Position numbers and translations under genes: made by a program | Notes under the pieces: generated by a model | Databases searched by the model: none | What the model was told of the DNA's origin: nothing | The model's input: only the letters and a program-made list of their open reading frames with translations | Assembly (NCBI RefSeq): GCF_005844085.1 | Contig: NZ_VCDI01000001.1 | Coordinates: 372,001-436,000 of the forward strand | Source of the DNA: Lichenicoccus roseus | GTDB lineage: Bacteria; Pseudomonadota; Alphaproteobacteria; Acetobacterales; Acetobacteraceae | Direction: 5' to 3' | Length of the DNA: 64,000 nucleotides | Shown here: in pieces, positions 30,224 to 37,833 of the stretch | Layout of the letters: every line of letters begins with the position of its first letter | Numbering within the stretch: position 1 is the first letter of the stretch

Positions 30224-30790
30224 TCAGGCGGTCGGATCGAACCCGCCAGCCTCGGGGGACTCGATCTCCTCGACCTCGTCCTCGTCGTCCTGGTCACGGC
30301 CGACCCGCTCGCCACGAGCCTGTCGCTCGGCCTCCTCGGGGGAGCGGGCAACATTGACGTTGATGCGGATCACCACCTCGGGATGCAGCACCACCCGGAC
30401 CTCGGACAGGCCGAGGGTCTTGATCGGGTTGTCGAGCTGCACCTGCTGGCGGTCGACCGACAGGCCACCCTCGGTGGTGGCGACCGCGATGTCGCGCGGC
30501 GTCACCGAGCCGTACAGGCTGCCGCTGTCACCGGCCTGGCGGATGATGACGACCGTCATGCCGCCCACCCGCTCGGCGAGCCTCTCGGCCTCCTCGCGGC
30601 GCTTGATGTTCTGTGCCTCGAGCTGCACCCGCTCGCGCTCGAAGCGCTCGCGGTTATGGGTGTTGGCGCGGATCGCCTTGCCCTCGGGCAGCAGATAGTT
30701 GCGGGCGAAGCCGGGCTTCACCTTCACGATCTCGCCCATCTGGCCCAGCTTCTCGACGCGCTGGAGCAGGATGACTTCGGTTGCGGCCAT
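30224..30790 (-). CDS. rplI: 50S ribosomal protein L9
   Basis: L9 binds 23S rRNA and protrudes from the 50S subunit. The 188-residue protein has the conserved N-terminal domain [19 protein letters not shown] followed by GFARNYLLP, then the long connecting helix and the C-terminal domain. A 30-residue acidic tail ([13 protein letters not shown]) extends it, as in several alphaproteobacteria. Last gene of rpsF-rpsR-rplI. Confidence 0.97.
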   Translation of the reverse strand: MAATEVILLQRVEKLGQMGEIVKVKPGFARNYLLPEGKAIRANTHNRERFERERVQLEAQNIKRREEAERLAERVGGMTVVIIRQAGDSGSLYGSVTPRDIAVATTEGGLSVDRQQVQLDNPIKTLGLSEVRVVLHPEVVIRINVNVARSPEEAERQARGERVGRDQDDEDEVEEIESPEAGGFDPTA

Positions 30791-30802
30791 GGGCCTTCTC
30801 CC

Positions 30803-31078
30803 TCAGCTCAGGATGTACGGCAGCAGGGCCAGGAAGCGGGCGCGCTTGATCGCCTGCGCCAGCTCGCGCTGCTTCTTGGCCGAGACGGCGGTGATGCGGC
30901 TCGGCACGATCTTGCCACGCTCCGAGAGGAAGCGGGACAGCAGGCGCACGTCCTTGTAGTCGATCTTCGGCGCGTTCGGGCCGGAGAACGGGCAGGACTT
31001 GCGACGGCGGTAGAACGGCCGGCGGGCGCCGACGGCGGTGCGCCGCTGCGACGGGTTGACGTCTGTGGTATCCGACAT
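30803..31078 (-). CDS. rpsR: 30S ribosomal protein S18
   Basis: A 91-residue basic protein that pairs with S6 on the 30S platform. The motifs [28 protein letters not shown] and [21 protein letters not shown] are typical. It is 6 nt after rpsF and 12 nt before rplI, the standard operon order. Confidence 0.98.
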   Translation of the reverse strand: MSDTTDVNPSQRRTAVGARRPFYRRRKSCPFSGPNAPKIDYKDVRLLSRFLSERGKIVPSRITAVSAKKQRELAQAIKRARFLALLPYILS

Positions 31079-31084
31079 CGGTGC

Positions 31085-31552
31085 TTACTCCCCTTCCGCC
31101 ATCTCGGGGCGTCCACGCGGACCTTCGTCCCGTGCGCGGAATTCCTCGCGGTCGTCGTAGCCGCGCTTGCGGCCGCTATCGAAGCGCCCGGCCGGCTTGG
31201 GCCCGCGGAAGCCACGTTCGCGGTCGTCGCTCTTGCGGCTCAGGATCGCCGACGGCGCCTCCTCGATCTCCTCGATGCGGATGGTCATGAAGCGCAGCAC
31301 GTCCTCGTTGAGGTTGAGCTGGCGCTCCATCTCGTTGATCGAGGCGGGCTTCGCATCGAGGCCGAGGAGCATGTAGTGCCCCTTGCGGTTCTTCTTGATG
31401 CGGTAGGCCAGGCTGCGCAGGCCCCAGTATTCGCGCTTCTGGATGCTGCCGCCGTCGCCTTCGAGCTGGGTGGCGACGATATCGGCGATACCCTCGACCT
31501 GCTGCTGCGTGACGTCGTTGCGTGCGATCAGCACGCACTCGTAAAATGGCAT
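31085..31552 (-). CDS. rpsF: 30S ribosomal protein S6
   Basis: A 155-residue protein with the S6 ferredoxin-like fold: MPFYECVLIARNDVT at the start, then WGLRSLAYRIKKNRKGHYML and FMTIRIEEIEE. A C-terminal tail of about 50 basic and acidic residues follows, longer than in E. coli and common in alphaproteobacteria. It partners S18, encoded next. The ribosome binding site GGGAG lies 6 nt upstream. Confidence 0.97.
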   Translation of the reverse strand: MPFYECVLIARNDVTQQQVEGIADIVATQLEGDGGSIQKREYWGLRSLAYRIKKNRKGHYMLLGLDAKPASINEMERQLNLNEDVLRFMTIRIEEIEEAPSAILSRKSDDRERGFRGPKPAGRFDSGRKRGYDDREEFRARDEGPRGRPEMAEGE

Positions 31553-31579
31553 GGTTGCTCCCTTCGGATGTGTTCAACC
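31553..31579 (-). promoter_or_regulatory. Hairpin leader of rpsF, possible S6:S18 autoregulatory site
   Basis: Directly before the rpsF ATG, GGTTG (31575-31579) can pair with CAACC (31553-31557). The loop holds a CCGAAGG string and the ribosome binding site. A CCG-containing hairpin just upstream of rpsF is the known form of the S6:S18-binding regulatory motif. The stem here is short, so assignment is tentative. Confidence 0.35.
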
Positions 31580-31630
31580 CGAGCCGGGAGCGGACCTCCG
31601 CTTCCTGCCGTCCAATCGGACATGGGTATA

Positions 31631-31654
31631 GCCGGAGCGATGCCACGCTCCGGC
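31631..31654 (-). terminator. Hairpin after the ABC permease-protease gene, possible terminator
   Basis: A perfect 9-bp GC-rich stem (31631-31639 with 31646-31654) around a 6-nt loop lies 14 nt after the stop at 31669, read on the minus strand. There is no U tract, so it may be a weak or Rho-assisted terminator, or an mRNA-stabilising element, separating this gene from rpsF. Confidence 0.5.
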
Positions 31655-31668
31655 AGGGAAGGCGGGGC

Positions 31669-34290
31669 TTAGAGCACAGGCGGCGATGCGGTGCAACCGG
31701 TGCGCCTGCGCTGCCGGCTCAGGCCAGCACCACCGCGTTGTAGAACCATGTGCAGCAGCACCGCCGGCGCAAGGCGCCCGGTACGCTTGAACAGCAGGGC
31801 GTTGACGGCGCCGAGCGTGGCGACCGGCAGCCAGGACAGCACCGGATGGTAGATGGCAAAGAAGACCGCACTGCCGGCGATCGCCCGCCATCCGCCCCAC
31901 TCCCGGTCGAGCGCCCGGAACAGCAGGCCCCTGAACAGGTATTCCTCCGCGGGCGGAGCGATCAGCACGGCAAGGACGAGATAGGCGTCGTGCAGATGCG
32001 GCACGGAGGCGATGCGGTCGCGCTCGTGCTGCAGCAGGTCGTGCACCCAGGGGATCCGCTGCAGGCCGTCGAGATAGAGCCGTGCGAGCAGGCCCAGCGC
32101 CACCCCCAGCAGGGCCGCCACCGCCAGGGCCGCAATCCATGCGCGCAAGCTGGCGGTCCCAGGATTGGCGGGCGTGCGGTTGTCAGGCGTGGAGCCGCGG
32201 GTCCAGCACCAGACTGCGCGCGCCGGCACGTCGCGGCGGGCCAGGAACCGCGCCACGCCCAGGGCAACGCCTGTCGCAGCCAGTCCGTAGCCGAGGGTCC
32301 AGGCGATGGCGGCGAAGCCGGTGCCGGCGAGCGCCAGGGCGATGCCGCCCAGCACTGCGCCGATCTCGACCAGCAGCGTGATGGCGATCATGGCGTGCAT
32401 CAGGGTCGGCGGCGTCGGCGGACGGGCCGACCAGGGATCATGGAGATAGGGCAGCCGCGCCCGGAAATTCTGCCACATCGCCGCCGCCGACAGCGTGGAG
32501 AACACGATGCCGGTGAACGCCACCTGCCATTGCTGCGTCTGCACGCCGGTGGCGAAGGTCAGGGTGCCAAGGTACACGGCATAGCGACGCCCGGCCGGAA
32601 TGCGTTCCGCCTCGCCGGACGGGCCTTGCACGGAGGCCAGGGTAACCGCCTTGCGCGCCATGCTGCGGGCAAATGGCAACCAGCCGGCGGCGACCAGCAG
32701 GATCGCGCCGCGGTCGTCCGGGAAACGCCAGGCGGCGTAGGCGAGAACCGCCGCCACCATGATCGAGGACAGCACCGTCCATAGCCGCGCCTTGGTCTTC
32801 AGAAGGCTCTCCAGGCCGCGTGGCCAGGTCAGCGCGATCCAGAGCGCCGTCCCCTCGGAGGCAAGCGAGCGCGGGCCGAGCACGGCCAGGAAGTAGGTTC
32901 CGAACAGGATGGCGGCGCAGCAGCAGGTGTTCCAGCCATCACCCGCCCCGGCCGCCAGCCCCCTGAGGTTGAACATTTGCAGCCCGGCCATGCTGCCGGG
33001 GATCAGCACCGCCTGTACCAGCGCGCCACGGTCTCGCGCGAACCACAGCAGCTCCTTGCGTATGAGCGGATCGCGGCCGAACCGGATCGGACGTGCCAGC
33101 AGGCGGGACGAGACCAGCGCATGCGGCTCCGGCGGCGCCGACAGGCCCCTGCGGGCGCTCCAGGTCGCAAATCCGAGCGAGGCTACGATCAACAGGCCGG
33201 AAAGACCGTCGCATGCCAGTACGCCGGCGCCGAAGGAGAAGCCGCCGTCGCCGCGATAGCCCAGCATCAGGCCGAGGGCCGGCCATGGCAGAGCCGCCAG
33301 TCCGCGCAGCGGGCCGGCCAGCGCGGTCGCGATCGGCACGGTGGCACCCCAGCCCACGAAGACCACGGTGAACGCCAGGGTCCCGAGCCAGCCCAGCAGC
33401 CCGGCGACGCCACCGCGTGTCCGCATCCTCAGCCGCAGCACGACGCCGATTTCCAGCGCCTTGCCGAGGCAGGCGGCGGCGACGGTAAGCGGCACGCCCA
33501 CTACCAGCCCGGCCAGCACCGCCAGCATCGGATCGTAGACCATGCCGTACAGCACCGCAGGCAGCAGGGGCGCCGCCCAGAACATCGGGTTGGCGGCGAT
33601 CGGAGCCAGCATCTCGGCGGCGAACACGGAGCCGGGTGCGACCGGATGGCTCAGCAGCCATTCCCACATCGGGTGGCGGCGCTGCTGTGCATCCAGCTCC
33701 AGCCCCTCGCCCTGCAGCACCAGCGCCAGCAGCCAGACCAGCAGGACGATTGTCGCAAGCAGCGCCGGGTAGCCGGCATAGGCGCGCGAGGATGCCAGTC
33801 CGGGCATCGCCCTGCTGCGGGCGACGAGGCGCCCGTTGAAGGCCGCGTGTCGCAGCCGTCGCTCGATGGCGGCGGCATCGCCGTGTGTCTCCCCGGCGAT
33901 GCTGCTGGCCTCGGACCGGTATGGCAGCGGAGGCGGGCCATCGACGCGGGACCAGCTGCTGGACTCGCCGAGCACCCTGAGATGGATATCGATCGCCTGG
34001 CGAAGAAAATCGTCGTCGACCACCATCCGGCCGTGCCGCTCGGCCTCGACACGCTGCCCGGCGAGCACGACGTCGCGCACCGCCAGGGCGGCGACGAGGT
34101 TGAACGCCATCATCAACGCCATGACGAACAGGATCGCGAAGCCGCCCAGGCCGCTCGATCGGCCGGATGTCGTCACCCGGGCAATCTGTCTCGCGCGTGC
34201 CCTGCGGCCCTGGCCACGCCGCCAAGCATTGGCCAGCAGCAGGCGCACGACGGCGACCGCGCCGGGCCCCGCTCGCGAGCCCGGTCTCAT
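31669..34290 (-). CDS. ABC transporter permease fused to a CPBP-family intramembrane protease domain
   Basis: An 873-residue polytopic membrane protein. The N-terminal ~600 residues are a permease with many hydrophobic segments and long polar loops, of the ABC-2-like exporter type. The last ~160 residues are a CPBP (CAAX protease/bacteriocin-processing) domain with the EEYLFRGLLFRAL motif, FFAIYHP carrying the conserved His, and NALLFKRTGRLAPAVLLHM. The ATG at 34290 overlaps the stop of the upstream ATPase gene (ATGA), so both are translated together. Permease-CPBP fusions are known in some exporters, but their substrates are mostly unknown. Confidence 0.85.
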   Translation of the reverse strand: MRPGSRAGPGAVAVVRLLLANAWRRGQGRRARARQIARVTTSGRSSGLGGFAILFVMALMMAFNLVAALAVRDVVLAGQRVEAERHGRMVVDDDFLRQAIDIHLRVLGESSSWSRVDGPPPLPYRSEASSIAGETHGDAAAIERRLRHAAFNGRLVARSRAMPGLASSRAYAGYPALLATIVLLVWLLALVLQGEGLELDAQQRRHPMWEWLLSHPVAPGSVFAAEMLAPIAANPMFWAAPLLPAVLYGMVYDPMLAVLAGLVVGVPLTVAAACLGKALEIGVVLRLRMRTRGGVAGLLGWLGTLAFTVVFVGWGATVPIATALAGPLRGLAALPWPALGLMLGYRGDGGFSFGAGVLACDGLSGLLIVASLGFATWSARRGLSAPPEPHALVSSRLLARPIRFGRDPLIRKELLWFARDRGALVQAVLIPGSMAGLQMFNLRGLAAGAGDGWNTCCCAAILFGTYFLAVLGPRSLASEGTALWIALTWPRGLESLLKTKARLWTVLSSIMVAAVLAYAAWRFPDDRGAILLVAAGWLPFARSMARKAVTLASVQGPSGEAERIPAGRRYAVYLGTLTFATGVQTQQWQVAFTGIVFSTLSAAAMWQNFRARLPYLHDPWSARPPTPPTLMHAMIAITLLVEIGAVLGGIALALAGTGFAAIAWTLGYGLAATGVALGVARFLARRDVPARAVWCWTRGSTPDNRTPANPGTASLRAWIAALAVAALLGVALGLLARLYLDGLQRIPWVHDLLQHERDRIASVPHLHDAYLVLAVLIAPPAEEYLFRGLLFRALDREWGGWRAIAGSAVFFAIYHPVLSWLPVATLGAVNALLFKRTGRLAPAVLLHMVLQRGGAGLSRQRRRTGCTASPPVL

Positions 34291-35078
34291 GCTTCCTGCG
34301 GCGGCCGCTGCGTCAGGCGCAGGAACATGTCCTCCAGGGTGGCATCGCCGTGCCCCGCCTGCAGCGCCTGCAGCGACCCGGCGGCCACCACCCGCCCCTC
34401 GTTGATGATCACCGCGTGCGAGCAAAGGCGGGCGACGTGGTCCATCAGGTGGGTCGAGAACAGGATGGTGGTGCCCGACGCGGCCTGCTCGCGGATCAAC
34501 GCATAGAACAGGTGGGTGGATTCGACGTCCAGGCCGTTGGTCGGCTCGTCGAGCACCAGCAGCCGGGGCTGGTGCAGCAGCGCCAGCAAAAGCCCGAGCT
34601 TCTTCTTGGTGCCGCGTGAATACTCCTCGGCATAGGCATCGAGCTGGTCGGCCATGCGCAGGCGCGCCACCGTCGGTGCCAGCCGCGCCATGGTGGCGGC
34701 GACGTCGAGGCCATGCATGGCTGCGCTGAGCTGCAGCAGCTCGCGTCCTGACAGGTAGGCGTAGAACACCGGCTCGTCGGGCAGGAAGCCGAGCTGGCGC
34801 ATCACGGAGACACGGTCCTCGAAGGCATCCAGCCCGGCAACCCGCACCCGGCCCGAGGTCACCTTCAGCACGCCCATCAGGAGACGGAACAGCGTGGTCT
34901 TGCCGGCGCCGTTCGGACCGAGCAGGCCGCAGACCTGCCCGGCGGGGACCGTGAACGAGATCCCGGCCAGCGCCTGCCTCGCACCGAAGCTCTTGGTGAC
35001 GTCGGCGAGCTGCACGAGCGGGGTGTCGCCGCCGGCGGGAGCCAGGTCGTCCGGCGCTGCTGCAGGTAGGTCCGTCAC
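34287..35078 (-). CDS. ABC transporter ATP-binding protein (exporter type)
   Basis: A 263-residue ATPase of the NatA/CcmA-like class. It has Walker A GPNGAGKTTLFRLLMG, the variant signature YSRGTKKKLGLLLALL (in place of LSGGQ), Walker B LLVLDEPTNGLD and the switch His in STHLMDH. The C-terminal DATLEDMFLRLT is typical of drug/polysaccharide/sodium exporters. Its stop overlaps the start of the permease-protease gene. It begins 23 bp after the sugar isomerase stop and may belong to the same operon. Confidence 0.93.
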   Translation of the reverse strand: MTDLPAAAPDDLAPAGGDTPLVQLADVTKSFGARQALAGISFTVPAGQVCGLLGPNGAGKTTLFRLLMGVLKVTSGRVRVAGLDAFEDRVSVMRQLGFLPDEPVFYAYLSGRELLQLSAAMHGLDVAATMARLAPTVARLRMADQLDAYAEEYSRGTKKKLGLLLALLHQPRLLVLDEPTNGLDVESTHLFYALIREQAASGTTILFSTHLMDHVARLCSHAVIINEGRVVAAGSLQALQAGHGDATLEDMFLRLTQRPPQEA

Positions 35079-35101
35079 GCGAAAAGCCTAGATCGGTTGC
35101 G

Positions 35102-35935
35102 TTACGACCGGCAAGCGCTCCGGCGGCCACCCACCGCCGCGGCGAAGGCAAGTGCGGTGGCGACGTCATCCTCGCAGGCGGCGCCGGCGGCCAGCATCTC
35201 GATGACCACCCATCCGGTGTAGCCCGCTTCGTCCAGCGCCCGCGCCACCGCCGCATGATCGAGTACCGGCGCCGCGAAACCGCCGAGCCGGGGCTCCGAC
35301 ATGTGGTAGTGCGCGAGCAACGGTCCGGCCGCCGCTATGGCTGCGACGGGATCGTCGCCGGCGAGCGCCACGCAGGCGGTGTCGAGATGCACCCTCAGGC
35401 CGGGATGGCCGACGCGGCTGACCATCCCGATCACCTCGCCGGCGCGCTCGAGAAAGTCGGCGCCGTAGACGGCGGGAACCGGTTCGAGGCCCAGCACCAC
35501 ACCGCCGGCGCCAGCCAGCTCCGCCAGTTGCCACAGCCGGTCGGATGCAAGATCGGTCGCGGCCGAGAGCGTCAGCGCGCCCCGGCTGCGATAGGCCGGC
35601 GCGCCGAACACCGCGACCGGCGCCCCGAGGCCCGTGGCGATACCAGCCAGGCGCCGCACCTGCTCCCGCATGGACGCGAATTCGGCGTCGCCCGCGAGCA
35701 ACGCCATCCCCGTGCAGCCGTAGAAGATCGCCTGCAGCGAGCTGACCGACAGCCCCTCGCCCCGGCAGGCGTCGCGAAAGCCCTGCAGCCGCGACGGGGT
35801 GATCTCGTTCCAGGGCGCAAGGCGGGTTGGCGCGACCTCGACCCCCGACGCGCCGCCGCGTGCAAGCATCGCCAGCATCCGTGCGTCCGGGACGAGCGCG
35901 GGGTCCCAGGCGAGGTTGGAGACCGCTAGGCGCAT
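35102..35935 (-). CDS. Sugar phosphate isomerase/epimerase-like TIM-barrel protein
   Basis: A 277-residue protein of the xylose-isomerase-like TIM-barrel superfamily (AP endonuclease 2 family). Visible elements are MRLAVSNLAWD at the start, GVEVAPTRLAPW, LGLEPVPAVYGADF with the metal-binding Glu, LRVHLDTACVAL with Asp, LLAHYHMSEP with His, and the C-terminal TGWVVIEML with Glu. Together these suggest a metal-dependent sugar isomerase or epimerase. The ATG at 35935 overlaps the upstream SDR gene by 10 nt. Confidence 0.85.
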   Translation of the reverse strand: MRLAVSNLAWDPALVPDARMLAMLARGGASGVEVAPTRLAPWNEITPSRLQGFRDACRGEGLSVSSLQAIFYGCTGMALLAGDAEFASMREQVRRLAGIATGLGAPVAVFGAPAYRSRGALTLSAATDLASDRLWQLAELAGAGGVVLGLEPVPAVYGADFLERAGEVIGMVSRVGHPGLRVHLDTACVALAGDDPVAAIAAAGPLLAHYHMSEPRLGGFAAPVLDHAAVARALDEAGYTGWVVIEMLAAGAACEDDVATALAFAAAVGGRRSACRS

Positions 35936-36705
35936 GCCACGAAGCGCGCGAGCGCCGCCAGCACGGCGTCCGCGTCCATGAGCACACCACCGGCGCCTCC
36001 GAAGGCGTCGTCGTGCCTGGTGCGCATGTCGTAGATCGCGGGCGTTCCCGAAACTCCGGCGCCGATCACGGCGTCGGGGAACAGCCGGCCGCACAATGTC
36101 GCCATCGCGATCGGCGCGGTTGCCAGGTTGAGCCGGGACAGGCCGAGCCGGCGTGCGCGGGCGAGATCGTCGGCCAGCCGGTCCAGCGGGTACCACTGCA
36201 ACCTCGATGCCGGGTCGATGCCGCCCAGCCGTTCCCCATGCATGAGATCATGGATGGCGTTCTTCTTCAGCCCGGGTCCGAACAGGCCCGGCAGCCGCAC
36301 GACGAGATGGTCGGCGAAGCGGTCCACGACATGGCGTTCGAGCATGAGCCGGTTGCGGCCATACGGGTGCAGACGGTCCGGCGAAGGTTCGTCATCCTCG
36401 TCGACGCCGACGGGCGTGTCGTAGACATCGACCGTCGAGACAAGGGTGAAGTGGCTGGCCTCGATGGTGTCGAGATGGCGCATCAGCCCCTCGATCCGGA
36501 CGCGATCCTCGCCTGGGTTCTGGTTCGCCCACCATTTCACCCCGGCGGCGCCGGCGCACACCACCGCGTCGAAGCGCCGGCCATCGATGTCGCCGATGCT
36601 GCTCGAATTGTAGGTCGCGTCGAAGTCGCGCCGGCGCAGCAGGTTCGAGCCGACGAAGCCGGTATGGCCGATCAGGGCGTCGCCGGTGCCATCGTCAGAC
36701 CGCAT
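35926..36705 (-). CDS. NAD-dependent epimerase/dehydratase-like SDR (YxxxR variant)
   Basis: A 259-residue extended-SDR-like protein. It has the cofactor motif LIGHTGFVGSNLL (about 11-23), then VVCAGAAGVKWWA, the catalytic Ser region LVSTVDVYDTP and the catalytic Tyr in HPYGRNRL (Tyr115). The Lys normally four residues after the Tyr is Arg here. Such proteins act on nucleotide-sugars or related substrates. The start at 36705 overlaps the 3' end of the FAD oxidoreductase gene; the 3' end overlaps the isomerase gene. Confidence 0.82.
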   Translation of the reverse strand: MRSDDGTGDALIGHTGFVGSNLLRRRDFDATYNSSSIGDIDGRRFDAVVCAGAAGVKWWANQNPGEDRVRIEGLMRHLDTIEASHFTLVSTVDVYDTPVGVDEDDEPSPDRLHPYGRNRLMLERHVVDRFADHLVVRLPGLFGPGLKKNAIHDLMHGERLGGIDPASRLQWYPLDRLADDLARARRLGLSRLNLATAPIAMATLCGRLFPDAVIGAGVSGTPAIYDMRTRHDDAFGGAGGVLMDADAVLAALARFVACA

Positions 36706-37798
36706 GCGTGACCAGGCCGCGATCGAGGATGTCCTGTCGCAGCGGGCTCTGCAACGGCGCCACCGCGGGCGATTGCGACGCCTCCAGGAACGAGAGGATG
36801 CGTTCCATCGCAAAGAAGATGGTGTCTATCTTGCCGGACATGACATGGAACACGCGCCCGCGCCGGATCACCGAGCAGGACCGGTCGTCGAAACTGCCGA
36901 CCGGCTTTGTCTTGATCGAGAGCTGCGGCCCGACGAACCGGAAACTCTCCTCGAAGTCCGGCAGGTAGCGTGCGATCTGCGCCTCCATCGCGCACCGCCG
37001 CGCGTCGACGGTCTCCGCCGTGACACTGTCGCGCAGATGCCGCGCGCGCGCCGGATCGGTGGCGTGCCCGAGCGGCGTGTGCGGCACCGAGGAGAGCGTG
37101 TAGATGCTCGGATCCTCGGTCGGATAGACCGAGCAGAGCGGGCCGTCGACCAGGGTCACCGCCGGAAACGGCCGGTCGGTCTCGTAGTACAGCAGCATGG
37201 TCGGCTCGTAGAAGAAGCCGGGCGGCAGCCCGTCCTGCTGGCCCCAGCTTGCATTCACCAGCAGGTCGAACGGCTGGCCCTCGACACGCACGCAGCCCGG
37301 CTCGTGCTCGATGCTGCCGACATGATGGCCGAGCACCAGGCTGCCTGCGAGCTGTGCGATGAAGTAGCGCCGCGCCTGCTCGATCAGCAGCACCCGTTCG
37401 CCGGTGCGGATCAGTCCCGCCACCCCCGCGATCGGCACGCTGCAGCCGCCGACCTCGCGATACTCGATTCCGGACGACGTCATGATCAGCCGGTAGGTCG
37501 CGAAATCGATCAGGCTCTCCAGGCTCGGCACCGCATAGATGTTCTCCGTCACCTCGCGGCTGAGATACGGGTAGCGCTCCATGAATCGCATGAAGCCGTC
37601 GCGCGACTGCACCCGCGTCTGGTGATGCCGCGGATAATGAAAGCCGAGATGCAGGCGGAACTGGTTGTTGCCGGACGCCTCGTGCAGCGGCCGCGCATGC
37701 TGCTCGAACACGGTAACGTCGAACCCGAGCAGCTTGAGCGACGTGCCGATATGACAGCCGTACCAGCCCGCGCCGATGATCGCGATACGCGAAACCAT
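36695..37798 (-). CDS. FAD-dependent oxidoreductase (DAO-like)
   Basis: A 367-residue flavoprotein. It opens with the Rossmann dinucleotide motif IAIIGAGWYGCHIG and a VFEQHARPL stretch that contacts the ribose, followed by the characteristic string NNQFRLHLGFHYPRHH. The C-terminal part has VFHVMSGKIDTIF, and the overall shape resembles amino-acid/amino-sugar oxidases. The ATG at 37798 lies 35 nt after the stop of the 665-residue gene. It belongs to a tight group with the SDR and isomerase. Substrate unknown. Confidence 0.85.
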   Translation of the reverse strand: MVSRIAIIGAGWYGCHIGTSLKLLGFDVTVFEQHARPLHEASGNNQFRLHLGFHYPRHHQTRVQSRDGFMRFMERYPYLSREVTENIYAVPSLESLIDFATYRLIMTSSGIEYREVGGCSVPIAGVAGLIRTGERVLLIEQARRYFIAQLAGSLVLGHHVGSIEHEPGCVRVEGQPFDLLVNASWGQQDGLPPGFFYEPTMLLYYETDRPFPAVTLVDGPLCSVYPTEDPSIYTLSSVPHTPLGHATDPARARHLRDSVTAETVDARRCAMEAQIARYLPDFEESFRFVGPQLSIKTKPVGSFDDRSCSVIRRGRVFHVMSGKIDTIFFAMERILSFLEASQSPAVAPLQSPLRQDILDRGLVTHAV

Positions 37799-37833
37799 GG
37801 AACGCTTGCACCCGGCATTGCCTGGACGCGAAG

